From the NCBI GenBank assembly GCA_020060485.1, contig JAGVAB010000165.1:1-12523 (forward strand): a stretch of DNA of 12,523 bases, read 5' to 3'. Below the pieces are notes generated by a model. The model did not search any database, was not told where the DNA came from, and saw nothing but the letters and a program-made list of their open reading frames with translations. Position numbers and translations under genes: made by a program. This stretch comes from Anaerolineales bacterium (lineage in GTDB: Bacteria > Chloroflexota > Anaerolineae > Anaerolineales > Anaerolineaceae). This document shows positions 5,623-11,769 of the stretch, in pieces (position 1 is the first letter of the stretch; each line of letters starts with the position of its first letter).

Positions 5623-6183
5623 TCAGGGCACCGCGCCCGCAGGCGCGGTTCTGGCAGCCTCCTTCGCCCCATACAGGCGGCAGCAAACCAAATCCATTTT
5701 TTCTTGCGTCAGCCAGGTAATACCCGCATCTCGCAAGCTGGTGCAGACTTGCTCGTTAAGCAAGTTGATGTCCGTGAATACCGCCAGCAGAGCTTCGGTG
5801 CAGTCATCGGCCGCGATGCGGTTAACCGAAACCTGGCCGCAATCCTTGCAAGCGTGAATGAGCATCAGCTCGCCGGACTCAGCGGCGTATTTGTTGCGCT
5901 GGTGTTTGAGTGCCAGCCCAACCGGGCGCATTTGGCCTTTGCAGGCCGACATGCGGTCACCGGCGCGCTGCCAGTCCACGTGCCGCGACCACAGGCAATA
6001 GGGACAATGATTGCGATTGACCACCCCCGAAAAGAGCGGTTCGCGCACCACATACGCCCCGCAGTGCGTGCAGCGAAAACATTCGGTCTCCACGCGCGCG
6101 CCGGAATGACGCCGGTCTTTGGACATGCGTTTGCCGCGCAAATGCGATTCTTCCAGCATCCATGCAAACATCTCGTCTACCAT
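5623..6183 (-). CDS. RNHCP-domain zinc-ribbon protein, coupled to rsgA
   Basis: This 186-residue protein is recognised by the motif that names the RNHCP family: RNHCPYCLWSRHVD (about residues 58-71), preceded by CFRCTHCG and followed by GDR..ACKGQMRPVG and LIHACKDCGQVSVNRIAADD. The paired Cys motifs (CFRC/CTHC, HCPYC, CKDC) suggest bound zinc. The family core is about 100 residues; here there is an N-terminal extension of about 30 and a C-terminal tail of about 50 of unknown purpose. The molecular function of the family is unknown to me. The ATG at 6183 overlaps the rsgA stop (ATGGTAG), which implies translational coupling. An alternative start is the ATG at 6126 (MSKDRRH). The partnership with a ribosome-assembly GTPase suggests a ribosome- or RNA-related role by inference. 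A strong terminator follows. Confidence 0.85.
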   Translation of the reverse strand: MVDEMFAWMLEESHLRGKRMSKDRRHSGARVETECFRCTHCGAYVVREPLFSGVVNRNHCPYCLWSRHVDWQRAGDRMSACKGQMRPVGLALKHQRNKYAAESGELMLIHACKDCGQVSVNRIAADDCTEALLAVFTDINLLNEQVCTSLRDAGITWLTQEKMDLVCCRLYGAKEAARTAPAGAVP

Positions 6184-7160
6184 TGGAAATACCCTTCTTC
6201 CTTCAACTTCATCATACTGAAATAACGGCGCGGGCTGACTTGCCCGCTCATCACTGCCTGGCGCACAGCGCAGCCCGGTTCTTCGTCGTGCTGGCAGTCC
6301 AGGCCAAAGCGACACTGTCCCAGCCAGGGGCGCATTTCGGGGAAAAACCAGGCCAGGTCATCGCAGTCCACGTCCCACAGGCCAAACTCGCGCGTACCGG
6401 GCGTATCGACCAGCCAGCCGCCAGAATCCAGGGCATACATTTCTGCACCTGTGGTGGTATGGCGGCCTTTACCGGTGGCCTCGTTCACTGCGTTTACGCG
6501 CAAATCCAGGCCCGGCAGCAAGGCATTCAGCAGAGAGCTTTTGCCCACGCCGCTCTTGCCCATCAATACCGAGATTTTTCCGTTCAGGGTCTCTTGCAGC
6601 GCGAGCATGCCCTGACAAGTGTGGGCGCTGGTCAGCAGCACGCGGTAACCTGCTTGCTGGTAGGTCTCGATCTCCTGCTGGATATTCTCATCCAGTTCAA
6701 TATCACCGGCCGCGTCAGCCTTGGTCAGGCAGATCAGCGTTTCAATGTCCAGTGATTCGGCTGAGGCCAGATAACGGTCGAGCAGGTTCCAGCGCGGAGC
6801 GGGTTGGCTGAGGGACATCACCGCCACCAGTTGGTCGATATTGGCGGCGATCACTTGCTCGGCGGCATGTGCCCCCGGCATGGACTGGGCGGCACGCCGC
6901 GCCAGGCGGTTGGCGCGCGGGTATACTTCGCAGATGTATGCACTACCATCGGAGATTATCCTGACACCCACCCGCTCGCCTACGACGATGTCCACAGGTG
7001 AATCGTGCCTTTTGTGTGGGCCTTTTCCGCCCTTATGAGTGGCGCCGCCCGCCAGGTTTAGTCCACAGCGCTGCGCCTGACCATTCATCCATACCCAGTA
7101 TTGCCCATTGTTCTTTTTGATCACGACTCCGTCGTGGATTTCGTTGTTCTTTGTCTTCAT
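6177..7160 (-). CDS. rsgA: Small ribosomal subunit biogenesis GTPase RsgA
   Basis: This 327-residue circularly permuted GTPase acts in late 30S subunit maturation, checking the decoding centre and releasing other assembly factors on GTP hydrolysis. The domain order is typical: an N-terminal OB fold (to about residue 110), then G4 TKAD (146-149), G5 SAH (178-180), G1 GKSGVGKSSL (201-210), G2 GRHTTT (232-237) and G3 DTPG (252-255). The C-terminal zinc finger has Cys283, Cys289, His291 and Cys297; the first Cys pair is spaced by five residues, one more than the spacing I recall as usual. A GK-rich stretch THKGGKGPHKRHD (41-53) inserts into the OB region. The ATG at 7160 is preceded by AGGAAAG; the upstream extension of the frame is non-homologous. 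It is the first gene of a unit with the RNHCP gene, and its leader carries two hairpins (7197-7225, 7303-7332). Confidence 0.95.
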   Translation of the reverse strand: MKTKNNEIHDGVVIKKNNGQYWVWMNGQAQRCGLNLAGGATHKGGKGPHKRHDSPVDIVVGERVGVRIISDGSAYICEVYPRANRLARRAAQSMPGAHAAEQVIAANIDQLVAVMSLSQPAPRWNLLDRYLASAESLDIETLICLTKADAAGDIELDENIQQEIETYQQAGYRVLLTSAHTCQGMLALQETLNGKISVLMGKSGVGKSSLLNALLPGLDLRVNAVNEATGKGRHTTTGAEMYALDSGGWLVDTPGTREFGLWDVDCDDLAWFFPEMRPWLGQCRFGLDCQHDEEPGCAVRQAVMSGQVSPRRYFSMMKLKEEGYFQW

Positions 7161-7196
7161 TGTCTGTGCTTTCCTGAAACATGTTCTTAAACAGTA

Positions 7197-7225
7197 ACCA
7201 GCCACGGCAAAATCCCGTGGCTGGT
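7197..7225 (-). other. Hairpin in the rsgA leader
   Basis: A perfect 11-bp stem ACCAGCCACGG/CCGTGGCTGGT has a 7-nt loop and lies 37 bp upstream of the rsgA ATG. On the minus strand it is followed by TTACTGTTTAAG, a weak T-rich tail. Its arm sequence recurs in the hairpin at 7303-7332. Confidence 0.5.
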
Positions 7226-7302
7226 AAACGGTTTGGGTAAACAAAGACAGGTCGGCGCTTCAGAAAGGCACCCGAGCTGGTTCTAACCGGGGTTAAACCA
7301 AA

Positions 7303-7332
7303 AGCCACGGGGCATGAATGCGTCCCGTGGCT
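7303..7332 (-). terminator. Terminator-like hairpin upstream of rsgA
   Basis: A stem AGCCACGGG/CCCGTGGCT (9 bp, extendable by G-U and C-G pairs) is followed on the minus strand by TTTTGGTTT. It could end an upstream transcript or attenuate rsgA. It shares GCCACGG/CCGTGGC arms with the hairpin at 7197-7225. Confidence 0.5.
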
Positions 7333-7357
7333 GAATATGTAAACAGGTAAAACAAAT

Positions 7358-7374
7358 TAACCGTCTGACGGTTA
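7358..7374. promoter_or_regulatory. 17-bp odd palindrome, possible operator
   Basis: TAACCGTC-T-GACGGTTA is perfectly symmetric around 7366 and lies about 200 bp upstream of rsgA. The single-base centre is too tight for an RNA hairpin, so a dimeric DNA-binding protein is more likely. Confidence 0.35.
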
Positions 7375-7687
7375 GGGTACAGGCGCACTCATGCTACTTT
7401 ATGGAAACAAGCACCGATGCTGTTCTAAACAAAAAACACTTGGCCTTTCTAGTTCGTTTTTACAACCGGGGGGAAATATATCATGAGTTTGGAGGAGATG
7501 TCAAGGACGAAACAGGCAAACGTCATGGCTTTCTCAAAGTTAATTTTCCATTTGTTTCTTTTATTGATGGCACGAGGCCGGACGAAAGACGGTCTGTGCA
7601 TCACCGGGGTTTATTTACCCCACGTTTCTTTTCCCCCCCGGCCTATAAAGCCTGATTGACAAATCCAATCCGTGCCGGGGGAGGAAT

Positions 7688-7780
7688 CCATTATCATCTG
7701 TATTTTGCATCTACTTTGGTCTGGATGACCTGCACTGTTTTGGAAAATCGTAACTGTCAAGCTTTCTTGAGAATGCCATG
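7688..7780 (+). repeat. 93-bp dispersed repeat, copy A
   Basis: This copy matches the reverse complement of 12416-12508 without gaps, with 7 differences in 93 bp by direct comparison. Similarity stops sharply at CCATTATC on one side and GCCATG on the other. Two short inverted repeats, GGTC/GACC and TCAAG/CTTGA, are kept in both copies. It lies between the rsgA leader and the end of the eight-helix membrane gene. Confidence 0.9.
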
Positions 7781-7811
7781 AGGCAAACGTGTTTGTCAGA
7801 AAGCCAGAGAT

Positions 7812-8693
7812 TCAGCCTGCCTTTTCGGCAATATTGCGCAGGAAAGCAATCAGCAATCCGCCAGAGATGGCCGCCAGAACGATCCAGGACGCGATCAAAC
7901 CGATCAATTCCTGCATGCCGAATATGATCCCGGCCTGCAATTGAAAGATGGTTTGTCCGATCACCACCAGACCGATCAGGGTGAGCATGAGCAGCAAGCA
8001 GGAAGCGAACACATATCCTCGTGGCTTGCGCTGCCGGATCATTATGCCGGTCAGTATGGCAATGGGGGTGATGAACCCCAGGTCGAGGACAAAGGTGATC
8101 ACGGTGGTATAACTTGCCACGGCTTCCGGTACTGTACCCTGCAATAGAGGGGCAAGGATCAAGGCCAGCCAGATGATGGCGGTTGCGACGCCCGCCACCA
8201 GCATAAAAGCTGCGATGCCGCGGTGCGGCATTCCGGGCAGGACGCGTTTGGGCAGTTCATCCAGCTTGACCTGCATGAGTGCCAGCACAAAGGCGAAGAA
8301 ACCCAGCGACATGGCGGCAATGTACAGCAGCAGAAGGTTGTTGTAGGCCGCACCGGTAGCCAGGGTAAGGGCGTTGTAAAAACAGTAAAACAATGACCCG
8401 GTCAAGAGCAATCCACCTCGCAGCGAACCACGGCGGTATTGCAGGAGAGAGATTGCCAGCAGGGGCAGCACCACAAACAGGGTGATCATATCCGTGCCGC
8501 GGAAAGCGGCGGCTGACAAAACGGTGTCGAACTGGTAAACGCCCCGCCCCTGGATCTGCACGGTTTGGCCGTGCAGGGTGGTGAAGTCGTAGGAAGCGCC
8601 TTCTCCCAACCAGAACAGGCCCAATGCGGCATAGACCAGAACGAACAGCAGGGTCAAAGAGGAAAGCCAGATCAGAGATACGGATTTTTTCAT
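7812..8693 (-). CDS. Eight-helix membrane protein, function unknown
   Basis: This protein has 293 residues from the ATG at 8693. It begins MKKS followed by a hydrophobic segment (about residues 6-28), then an extracytoplasmic-looking stretch of about 40 residues (GEGASYDFTTLHGQTVQIQG, 30-49), then seven more hydrophobic segments at about 68-88, 92-112, 115-140, 160-182, 195-218, 225-248 and 256-285. The loops after the helices are basic (QYRRGS, KLDELPKR, RQRKPRG), which fits the inside-positive rule. I do not recognise the family. An in-frame ATG at 8702 would add three residues (MLL); neither start has a strong ribosome binding site. The gene begins 64 bp after the stop of the cysteine-cluster gene on the same strand, so the two are probably co-transcribed. 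Confidence 0.75.
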   Translation of the reverse strand: MKKSVSLIWLSSLTLLFVLVYAALGLFWLGEGASYDFTTLHGQTVQIQGRGVYQFDTVLSAAAFRGTDMITLFVVLPLLAISLLQYRRGSLRGGLLLTGSLFYCFYNALTLATGAAYNNLLLLYIAAMSLGFFAFVLALMQVKLDELPKRVLPGMPHRGIAAFMLVAGVATAIIWLALILAPLLQGTVPEAVASYTTVITFVLDLGFITPIAILTGIMIRQRKPRGYVFASCLLLMLTLIGLVVIGQTIFQLQAGIIFGMQELIGLIASWIVLAAISGGLLIAFLRNIAEKAG

Positions 8694-8757
8694 GAGCAGC
8701 ATTTCTTTCTGTGATTTTGTGTTTTGGAATGGCAACCTGAAAGCCATTTTCTTTTCA

Positions 8758-9447
8758 TCAAGAGTGTTTGTATGCCCCAAACCGCGGCAAATCCTCTGCC
8801 GTTACCTGCTGCATGCGTTCGCTGGCCGGGCTGACCAGGTATGCCTTGCCGTTGCGGTGCAGCAGCGTAAAGCGCCGCCGTTTCTCGCTGTAATGCGCCC
8901 GCATCTGTTCAGAGAGGATGGCATAGCTGTCAAAGTCTTGCGGCCATTGCTCGAACAGGGCGTCGTAGGTGCTGATGAATTGCTGGCGGTAAGCGTCCGT
9001 CACCCGCCCCAGGTTGCTGATCACCCAGCAGGTTTCCTCAAACGCCCACTCATAGGCCAGACCAGTGAAGCGATAATCGGTTGAGATATAGGGGAAAAAA
9101 GGGAATTGACGGCAGCTGATGGCGCGGTAGCCGCGCTGGCAATGCGCCGGTCCCAGGCAGGCCAGCAGCAGCATATGTTCCGGCGTTTCCGCCAGCAGGG
9201 CGGCCGGGTCGGCCTGCTCATGCGGGCATTCATCGCCGCGGTAGGCATGCCACAGGCCGGTGTGCTGGCGCAAATAATCCCATTCCTGACGGTAAGCCGC
9301 TGGCACGGCTTCGCAGATGTCGCAGCAGAAGGGCTTGTCGTGCGGGTTATGCGGGGCGCACAGCTGCCCGCAGTCCACATCCGTCACCGGTGCGTCGAAG
9401 TCATCATACAGGCGGCGCACTTGCATCAAGGGCAGAGATTCAGTCAT
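8758..9447 (-). CDS. Cysteine-cluster (YkgJ-like) metal-binding protein
   Basis: This 229-residue soluble protein carries many Cys in clusters: Cys26 and Cys30 (DCGQLC), Cys41, Cys42 and Cys45 (FCCDIC), Cys74, Cys97, Cys103 and Cys112 (CQRGYRAISCRQFPFFPY). This layout resembles the CxxCxxCC/YkgJ-type cysteine-cluster proteins, thought to bind zinc or an iron-sulfur cluster. Their biochemical function is not established and the assignment is by pattern only. The C-terminal third lacks Cys. There is no Shine-Dalgarno sequence, but TAGAAT ends 6 nt before the ATG, suggesting a leaderless transcript. It is divergent from the tetR operon across 135 bp and probably heads a unit with the eight-helix membrane protein. 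Confidence 0.7.
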   Translation of the reverse strand: MTESLPLMQVRRLYDDFDAPVTDVDCGQLCAPHNPHDKPFCCDICEAVPAAYRQEWDYLRQHTGLWHAYRGDECPHEQADPAALLAETPEHMLLLACLGPAHCQRGYRAISCRQFPFFPYISTDYRFTGLAYEWAFEETCWVISNLGRVTDAYRQQFISTYDALFEQWPQDFDSYAILSEQMRAHYSEKRRRFTLLHRNGKAYLVSPASERMQQVTAEDLPRFGAYKHS

Positions 9448-9453
9448 AGACCG

Positions 9454-9459
9454 ATTCTA
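9454..9459 (-). promoter_or_regulatory. -10 box of the cysteine-cluster gene (leaderless start)
   Basis: TAGAAT on the minus strand ends 6 nt before the ATG at 9447. No ribosome binding site lies in those 6 nt. Confidence 0.45.
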
Positions 9460-9505
9460 GCACGTTCTGGATGAAGCAAACTGCACCCGATCAACAAATT
9501 CCACC

Positions 9506-9534
9506 TTGACAAGATCAAATTGTGCGGATAAAAT
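9506..9534 (+). promoter_or_regulatory. Sigma70-type promoter of the tetR operon
   Basis: A perfect TTGACA (9506-9511) and TAAAAT (9529-9534) are exactly 17 bp apart. The expected start near 9541 coincides with the edge of the palindromic operator, fitting strong but repressed transcription. Confidence 0.85.
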
Positions 9535-9541
9535 GAACGTA

Positions 9542-9555
9542 GTATAAATTTATAC
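9542..9555. promoter_or_regulatory. Palindromic operator for the TetR regulator
   Basis: GTATAAATTTATAC is a perfect 14-bp palindrome. Allowing mismatches, symmetry extends to 9536-9561 (AAC at one end, GTT at the other). It covers the transcription start region, so repressor binding would block initiation or clearance. Autoregulation by the TetR protein is inferred from position. Confidence 0.7.
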
Positions 9556-9582
9556 AATGTTCAATTATAAACGGAGTCAATC

Positions 9583-10212
9583 ATGAGCGAAAACGAAGTC
9601 CCCGACTTGAGCCGCATGGAGCGCAAAAAAGAACAGACGCGTAAGAAGATCGTTGAGGCAGCCATGTCTCTCTTCGAGGAATTGGGCTATGACGCAACCA
9701 GCATGGAGCAGATCGCCGAGGAAGCCGATATTGCCAAAGGCACGCTGTATAACTATTTCCCGGTAAAAGAGGCCATTGTCAATGAATTCATGAAGCGCTC
9801 TTTCGAAGGCCGGCATGACGAGCGCATCGCCCGTCTGCAACAGTTGCCCGATACGCGCACTCGCATGGTGGCGATCTTCAAGGAATTGATCAAGGGCATT
9901 GCCAGGCAGAAGGTGTTGTTTGAGAAATACCTCATTTACCGTACCCGGAATATCATCTCCTTTTATCCGGAAGATGAAGAAAAAGGCGGCCTGTCGCGGT
10001 TGGGCCAGGCGGTGATTGCGCTGGGTCAGCAAAGCGGAGAGATCCGCGCTGATCTGCCGCCGGTGGTGCTGGAAGACCTGTTTGAGTTTGCGATGATTGA
10101 GGTGATAAAGTATTTTTATCAGGATGAAGATATGGCTGCTTTGGATACCGTCATTGACCAGTGCGTTGACCTGTTCCTGTACGGCGCGCACAAAGCTGTT
10201 GCACAGGATTGA
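9583..10212 (+). CDS. TetR/AcrR-family transcriptional regulator
   Basis: This 209-residue protein has a classic N-terminal TetR DNA-binding domain (about residues 15-62): RKKIVEAAMSLFEELGYDATSMEQIAEEADIAKGTLYNYFPVKEAI, with the helix-turn-helix and the GTLYNYF recognition helix plain to see. The C-terminal half is a helical ligand/dimerisation domain without a nameable subfamily; the ligand is unknown. GGAG lies about 8 nt before the ATG. It is first in an operon with a DUF2087 gene (20-bp gap) and an alpha/beta hydrolase gene, behind a near-consensus promoter overlapped by a palindrome. The likely role is repression of its own operon, relieved by a small molecule, perhaps an ester handled by the hydrolase. 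The ligand link is speculation. Confidence 0.95.
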   Translation: MSENEVPDLSRMERKKEQTRKKIVEAAMSLFEELGYDATSMEQIAEEADIAKGTLYNYFPVKEAIVNEFMKRSFEGRHDERIARLQQLPDTRTRMVAIFKELIKGIARQKVLFEKYLIYRTRNIISFYPEDEEKGGLSRLGQAVIALGQQSGEIRADLPPVVLEDLFEFAMIEVIKYFYQDEDMAALDTVIDQCVDLFLYGAHKAVAQD

Positions 10213-10232
10213 ATTTGAACGAGGTGAACCAA

Positions 10233-10670
10233 ATGAATACACAGGTAGTTGTAACGAAAGAACAATTCGTCAAGCGTTTGACTGCGCTTTGTCTGCGGGG
10301 TGGTCCAGCGGGCTTTCCAAAGAATGAGATTGATGAACACATTTTATTGAAAAGCGCCGTACTGGTCATTCCCCCGGCTGATTCGTTCAGCGAAGCAGCG
10401 ATCAATGAAGCCCTGAATTCCTGGATTGTTAATGTCAATCCGGATGGTTTGATCGATCATGGGTCGCTGCGGCGCAGGTTGATTGACACCGGTTATCTGA
10501 CCCGTGAAAGGGACGGCTCCAGTTACCGGATTGCGCAGCCTGGCCCACGCCCGGACTTGTTTGCGGCCGATATTGACCAGCTGGACGTTGTGGAAGTGAT
10601 CCGCAACGGCCGCCAAGAAATTGAGCGCAGAAAGCAGGAGTACCTGGATAAAGCCAGGGAAAACAAGTAA
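10233..10670 (+). CDS. DUF2087-domain protein
   Basis: This 145-residue protein matches the pattern of DUF2087. FVKRLTALCLRGGPAGFPKNEIDEHILLKSAVL is followed by SEAAINEALNSWIVNVNPDGLIDHGSLRRRLIDTGYLTRERDGSSYRI (about residues 53-100). The (I/V)NE.L......D...LRR.L(V/I)D.G.L.R..DG..Y signature is the clearest part. The domain looks like a small winged-helix-type fold and is often found with regulators; its function is unknown. A charged C-terminal helix (RNGRQEIERRKQEYLDKAR) ends the protein. The ATG at 10233 has GAGGTG about 7 nt upstream; a TTG at 10209 would overlap the tetR end and is not favoured. It is the middle gene of the tetR operon, so it is probably co-regulated with the hydrolase. 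Confidence 0.85.
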   Translation: MNTQVVVTKEQFVKRLTALCLRGGPAGFPKNEIDEHILLKSAVLVIPPADSFSEAAINEALNSWIVNVNPDGLIDHGSLRRRLIDTGYLTRERDGSSYRIAQPGPRPDLFAADIDQLDVVEVIRNGRQEIERRKQEYLDKARENK

Positions 10671-10700
10671 CCCTGAAAGAAAAAACAAGAGGAAATGATC

Positions 10701-11666
10701 ATGCAAAGTATGAAAAGCCGTATGGTTCTGTTTATGATCCGCAATCGCCATTTGATGCAGTTCAAACTGCGGCGGGAGCGGGTGGACCACAATACATCAA
10801 TTCCCAAATTGCGGGAAGAATACGAAGCTGGCGCCAAAAAATTTGGCAAGATTCCGGCAGGGATCAGGGTGGAAGCGCTCAGCATTAACGGGATGACTGC
10901 GGAATGGATTGCGCCGGTGGGCGCGTCCAAAGAAAAGGTGATCTTCTACACCCACGGCGGCGGGTATATCAGCGGGTCCTGCACCGATCACCGCATGCAC
11001 GTGGCCAAATTTGTGGAAGGCACCGGCCTGCCGGCCCTGTTGTTTGACTACCGGCTGGCCCCGGAGCATCCCTTCCCGGCTGCGGTTGAAGACTCGGTGA
11101 TGGCTTATTGCTGGCTGCTGGAGCAGGGCATTGCCGCCGAGAACATCATCATCGTGGGCGAATCGGCTGGCGGCGGGTTGTGTTTGGCTACGCTGGTCTC
11201 CTTGCGCGATCAGGGCATTCCCCTGCCTTGCGCAGGGGTGGCTCTCTCGCCGTGGACCGATCTCAAGTGTAGCGGTGAGTCTTACCGCACCAATGCCCGG
11301 AAGGACATTTCCACACTGGGATCGTGGGAGATTTGGGGCGGTTACTATGTCGGAGATAATGATCCGACTCATCCCTGGCTCTCGCCGTTGTATGCGGATC
11401 TGCATGGTCTGCCGCCAGTTATGATCCAGGTTGGTGACAATGAGATCCTGCTGGACGATTCGCGGCGCTTCGCCGAAAAGGCCCGGCTGGCCGGTGTGGA
11501 TGTAACCTTGCAAGTTTGGGAAGGCATGGTGCACTGTTTCGCCATTTTGGCCCCGATGTTCCCGGAGGCCGTTCAGGCGATGGAAGATATCTTTGCCTAC
11601 ATCAAGGCGCACATTGGCATTCCCATGCCAGAACCTGTCGAAAGCCGTGTGCCACAGCGCCAATAG
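10701..11666 (+). CDS. Alpha/beta hydrolase of the hormone-sensitive-lipase (HSL, family IV) esterase type
   Basis: This 321-residue serine hydrolase probably cleaves esters of short or medium acyl chains. It has the oxyanion-hole motif HGGGYISG (residues 85-92), DYRLAPEHPFPAA (116-128), the nucleophile elbow GESAGGG with Ser155, and His278 in GMVHCF. The acid region reads VGDNEILLDDS (244-254); the usual Asp position holds Glu248, with Asp252/253 nearby, a variant I recall in many relatives. The ATG at 10701 is chosen because AGAGGA is 7 nt upstream; the ATG at 10695 would leave only 1 nt. An N-terminal helical cap rich in Met and Arg precedes the fold. No signal peptide is seen. It is last in the tetR operon; induction by its own substrate is a reasonable guess. 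Confidence 0.92.
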   Translation: MQSMKSRMVLFMIRNRHLMQFKLRRERVDHNTSIPKLREEYEAGAKKFGKIPAGIRVEALSINGMTAEWIAPVGASKEKVIFYTHGGGYISGSCTDHRMHVAKFVEGTGLPALLFDYRLAPEHPFPAAVEDSVMAYCWLLEQGIAAENIIIVGESAGGGLCLATLVSLRDQGIPLPCAGVALSPWTDLKCSGESYRTNARKDISTLGSWEIWGGYYVGDNDPTHPWLSPLYADLHGLPPVMIQVGDNEILLDDSRRFAEKARLAGVDVTLQVWEGMVHCFAILAPMFPEAVQAMEDIFAYIKAHIGIPMPEPVESRVPQRQ

Positions 11667-11723
11667 CGCCTGGAAATCTAACCGATACCTCGATAAGCGC
11701 GGTACGCGATTTGATCGAAAAAC

Positions 11724-11750
11724 GTGGGCACATGCCAGGCATGTGCCCAC
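11724..11750. terminator. Terminator between the convergent hydrolase and membrane-protein genes
   Basis: A perfect 12-bp stem GTGGGCACATGC/GCATGTGCCCAC has a 3-nt loop. On the minus strand it is followed by GTTTTTC, making it a good terminator for the gene ending at 11770; on the plus strand the tail (ATTAACTT) is weaker, but the stem probably ends the tetR operon too. Confidence 0.8.
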
Positions 11751-11769
11751 ATTAACTTCTGAAATTCAT

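Larger units (their letters stand above)
7161..7811. other. Long intergenic region upstream of rsgA
   Basis: This 651-bp stretch holds two hairpins with related arms (7197-7225, 7303-7332), a palindrome (7358-7374), an A/T-rich stretch of poor coding quality (7400-7660), and one copy of a 93-bp dispersed repeat (7688-7780). An 84-codon plus-strand frame (7401-7655) has no ribosome binding site or recognisable domain and is not called. No clear terminator for the gene ending at 7812 was seen. Confidence 0.6.

Noticed and set aside
6162..6755. 197-codon plus-strand frame
   Set aside because: It is antisense to rsgA and its GTPase motifs.
7401..7655. 84-codon plus-strand frame in the region upstream of rsgA
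   Set aside because: It has no ribosome binding site, no recognisable domain and codon use unlike its neighbours, with a run of Pro/Phe at its end. It may be a relic but cannot be supported as a gene.
9577..10242. 221-codon minus-strand frame
   Set aside because: It is antisense to the tetR gene, whose HTH motif is unmistakable.
10797..11750. 317-codon minus-strand frame
   Set aside because: It lies wholly opposite the alpha/beta hydrolase with all catalytic motifs intact; a shadow of its codon bias.
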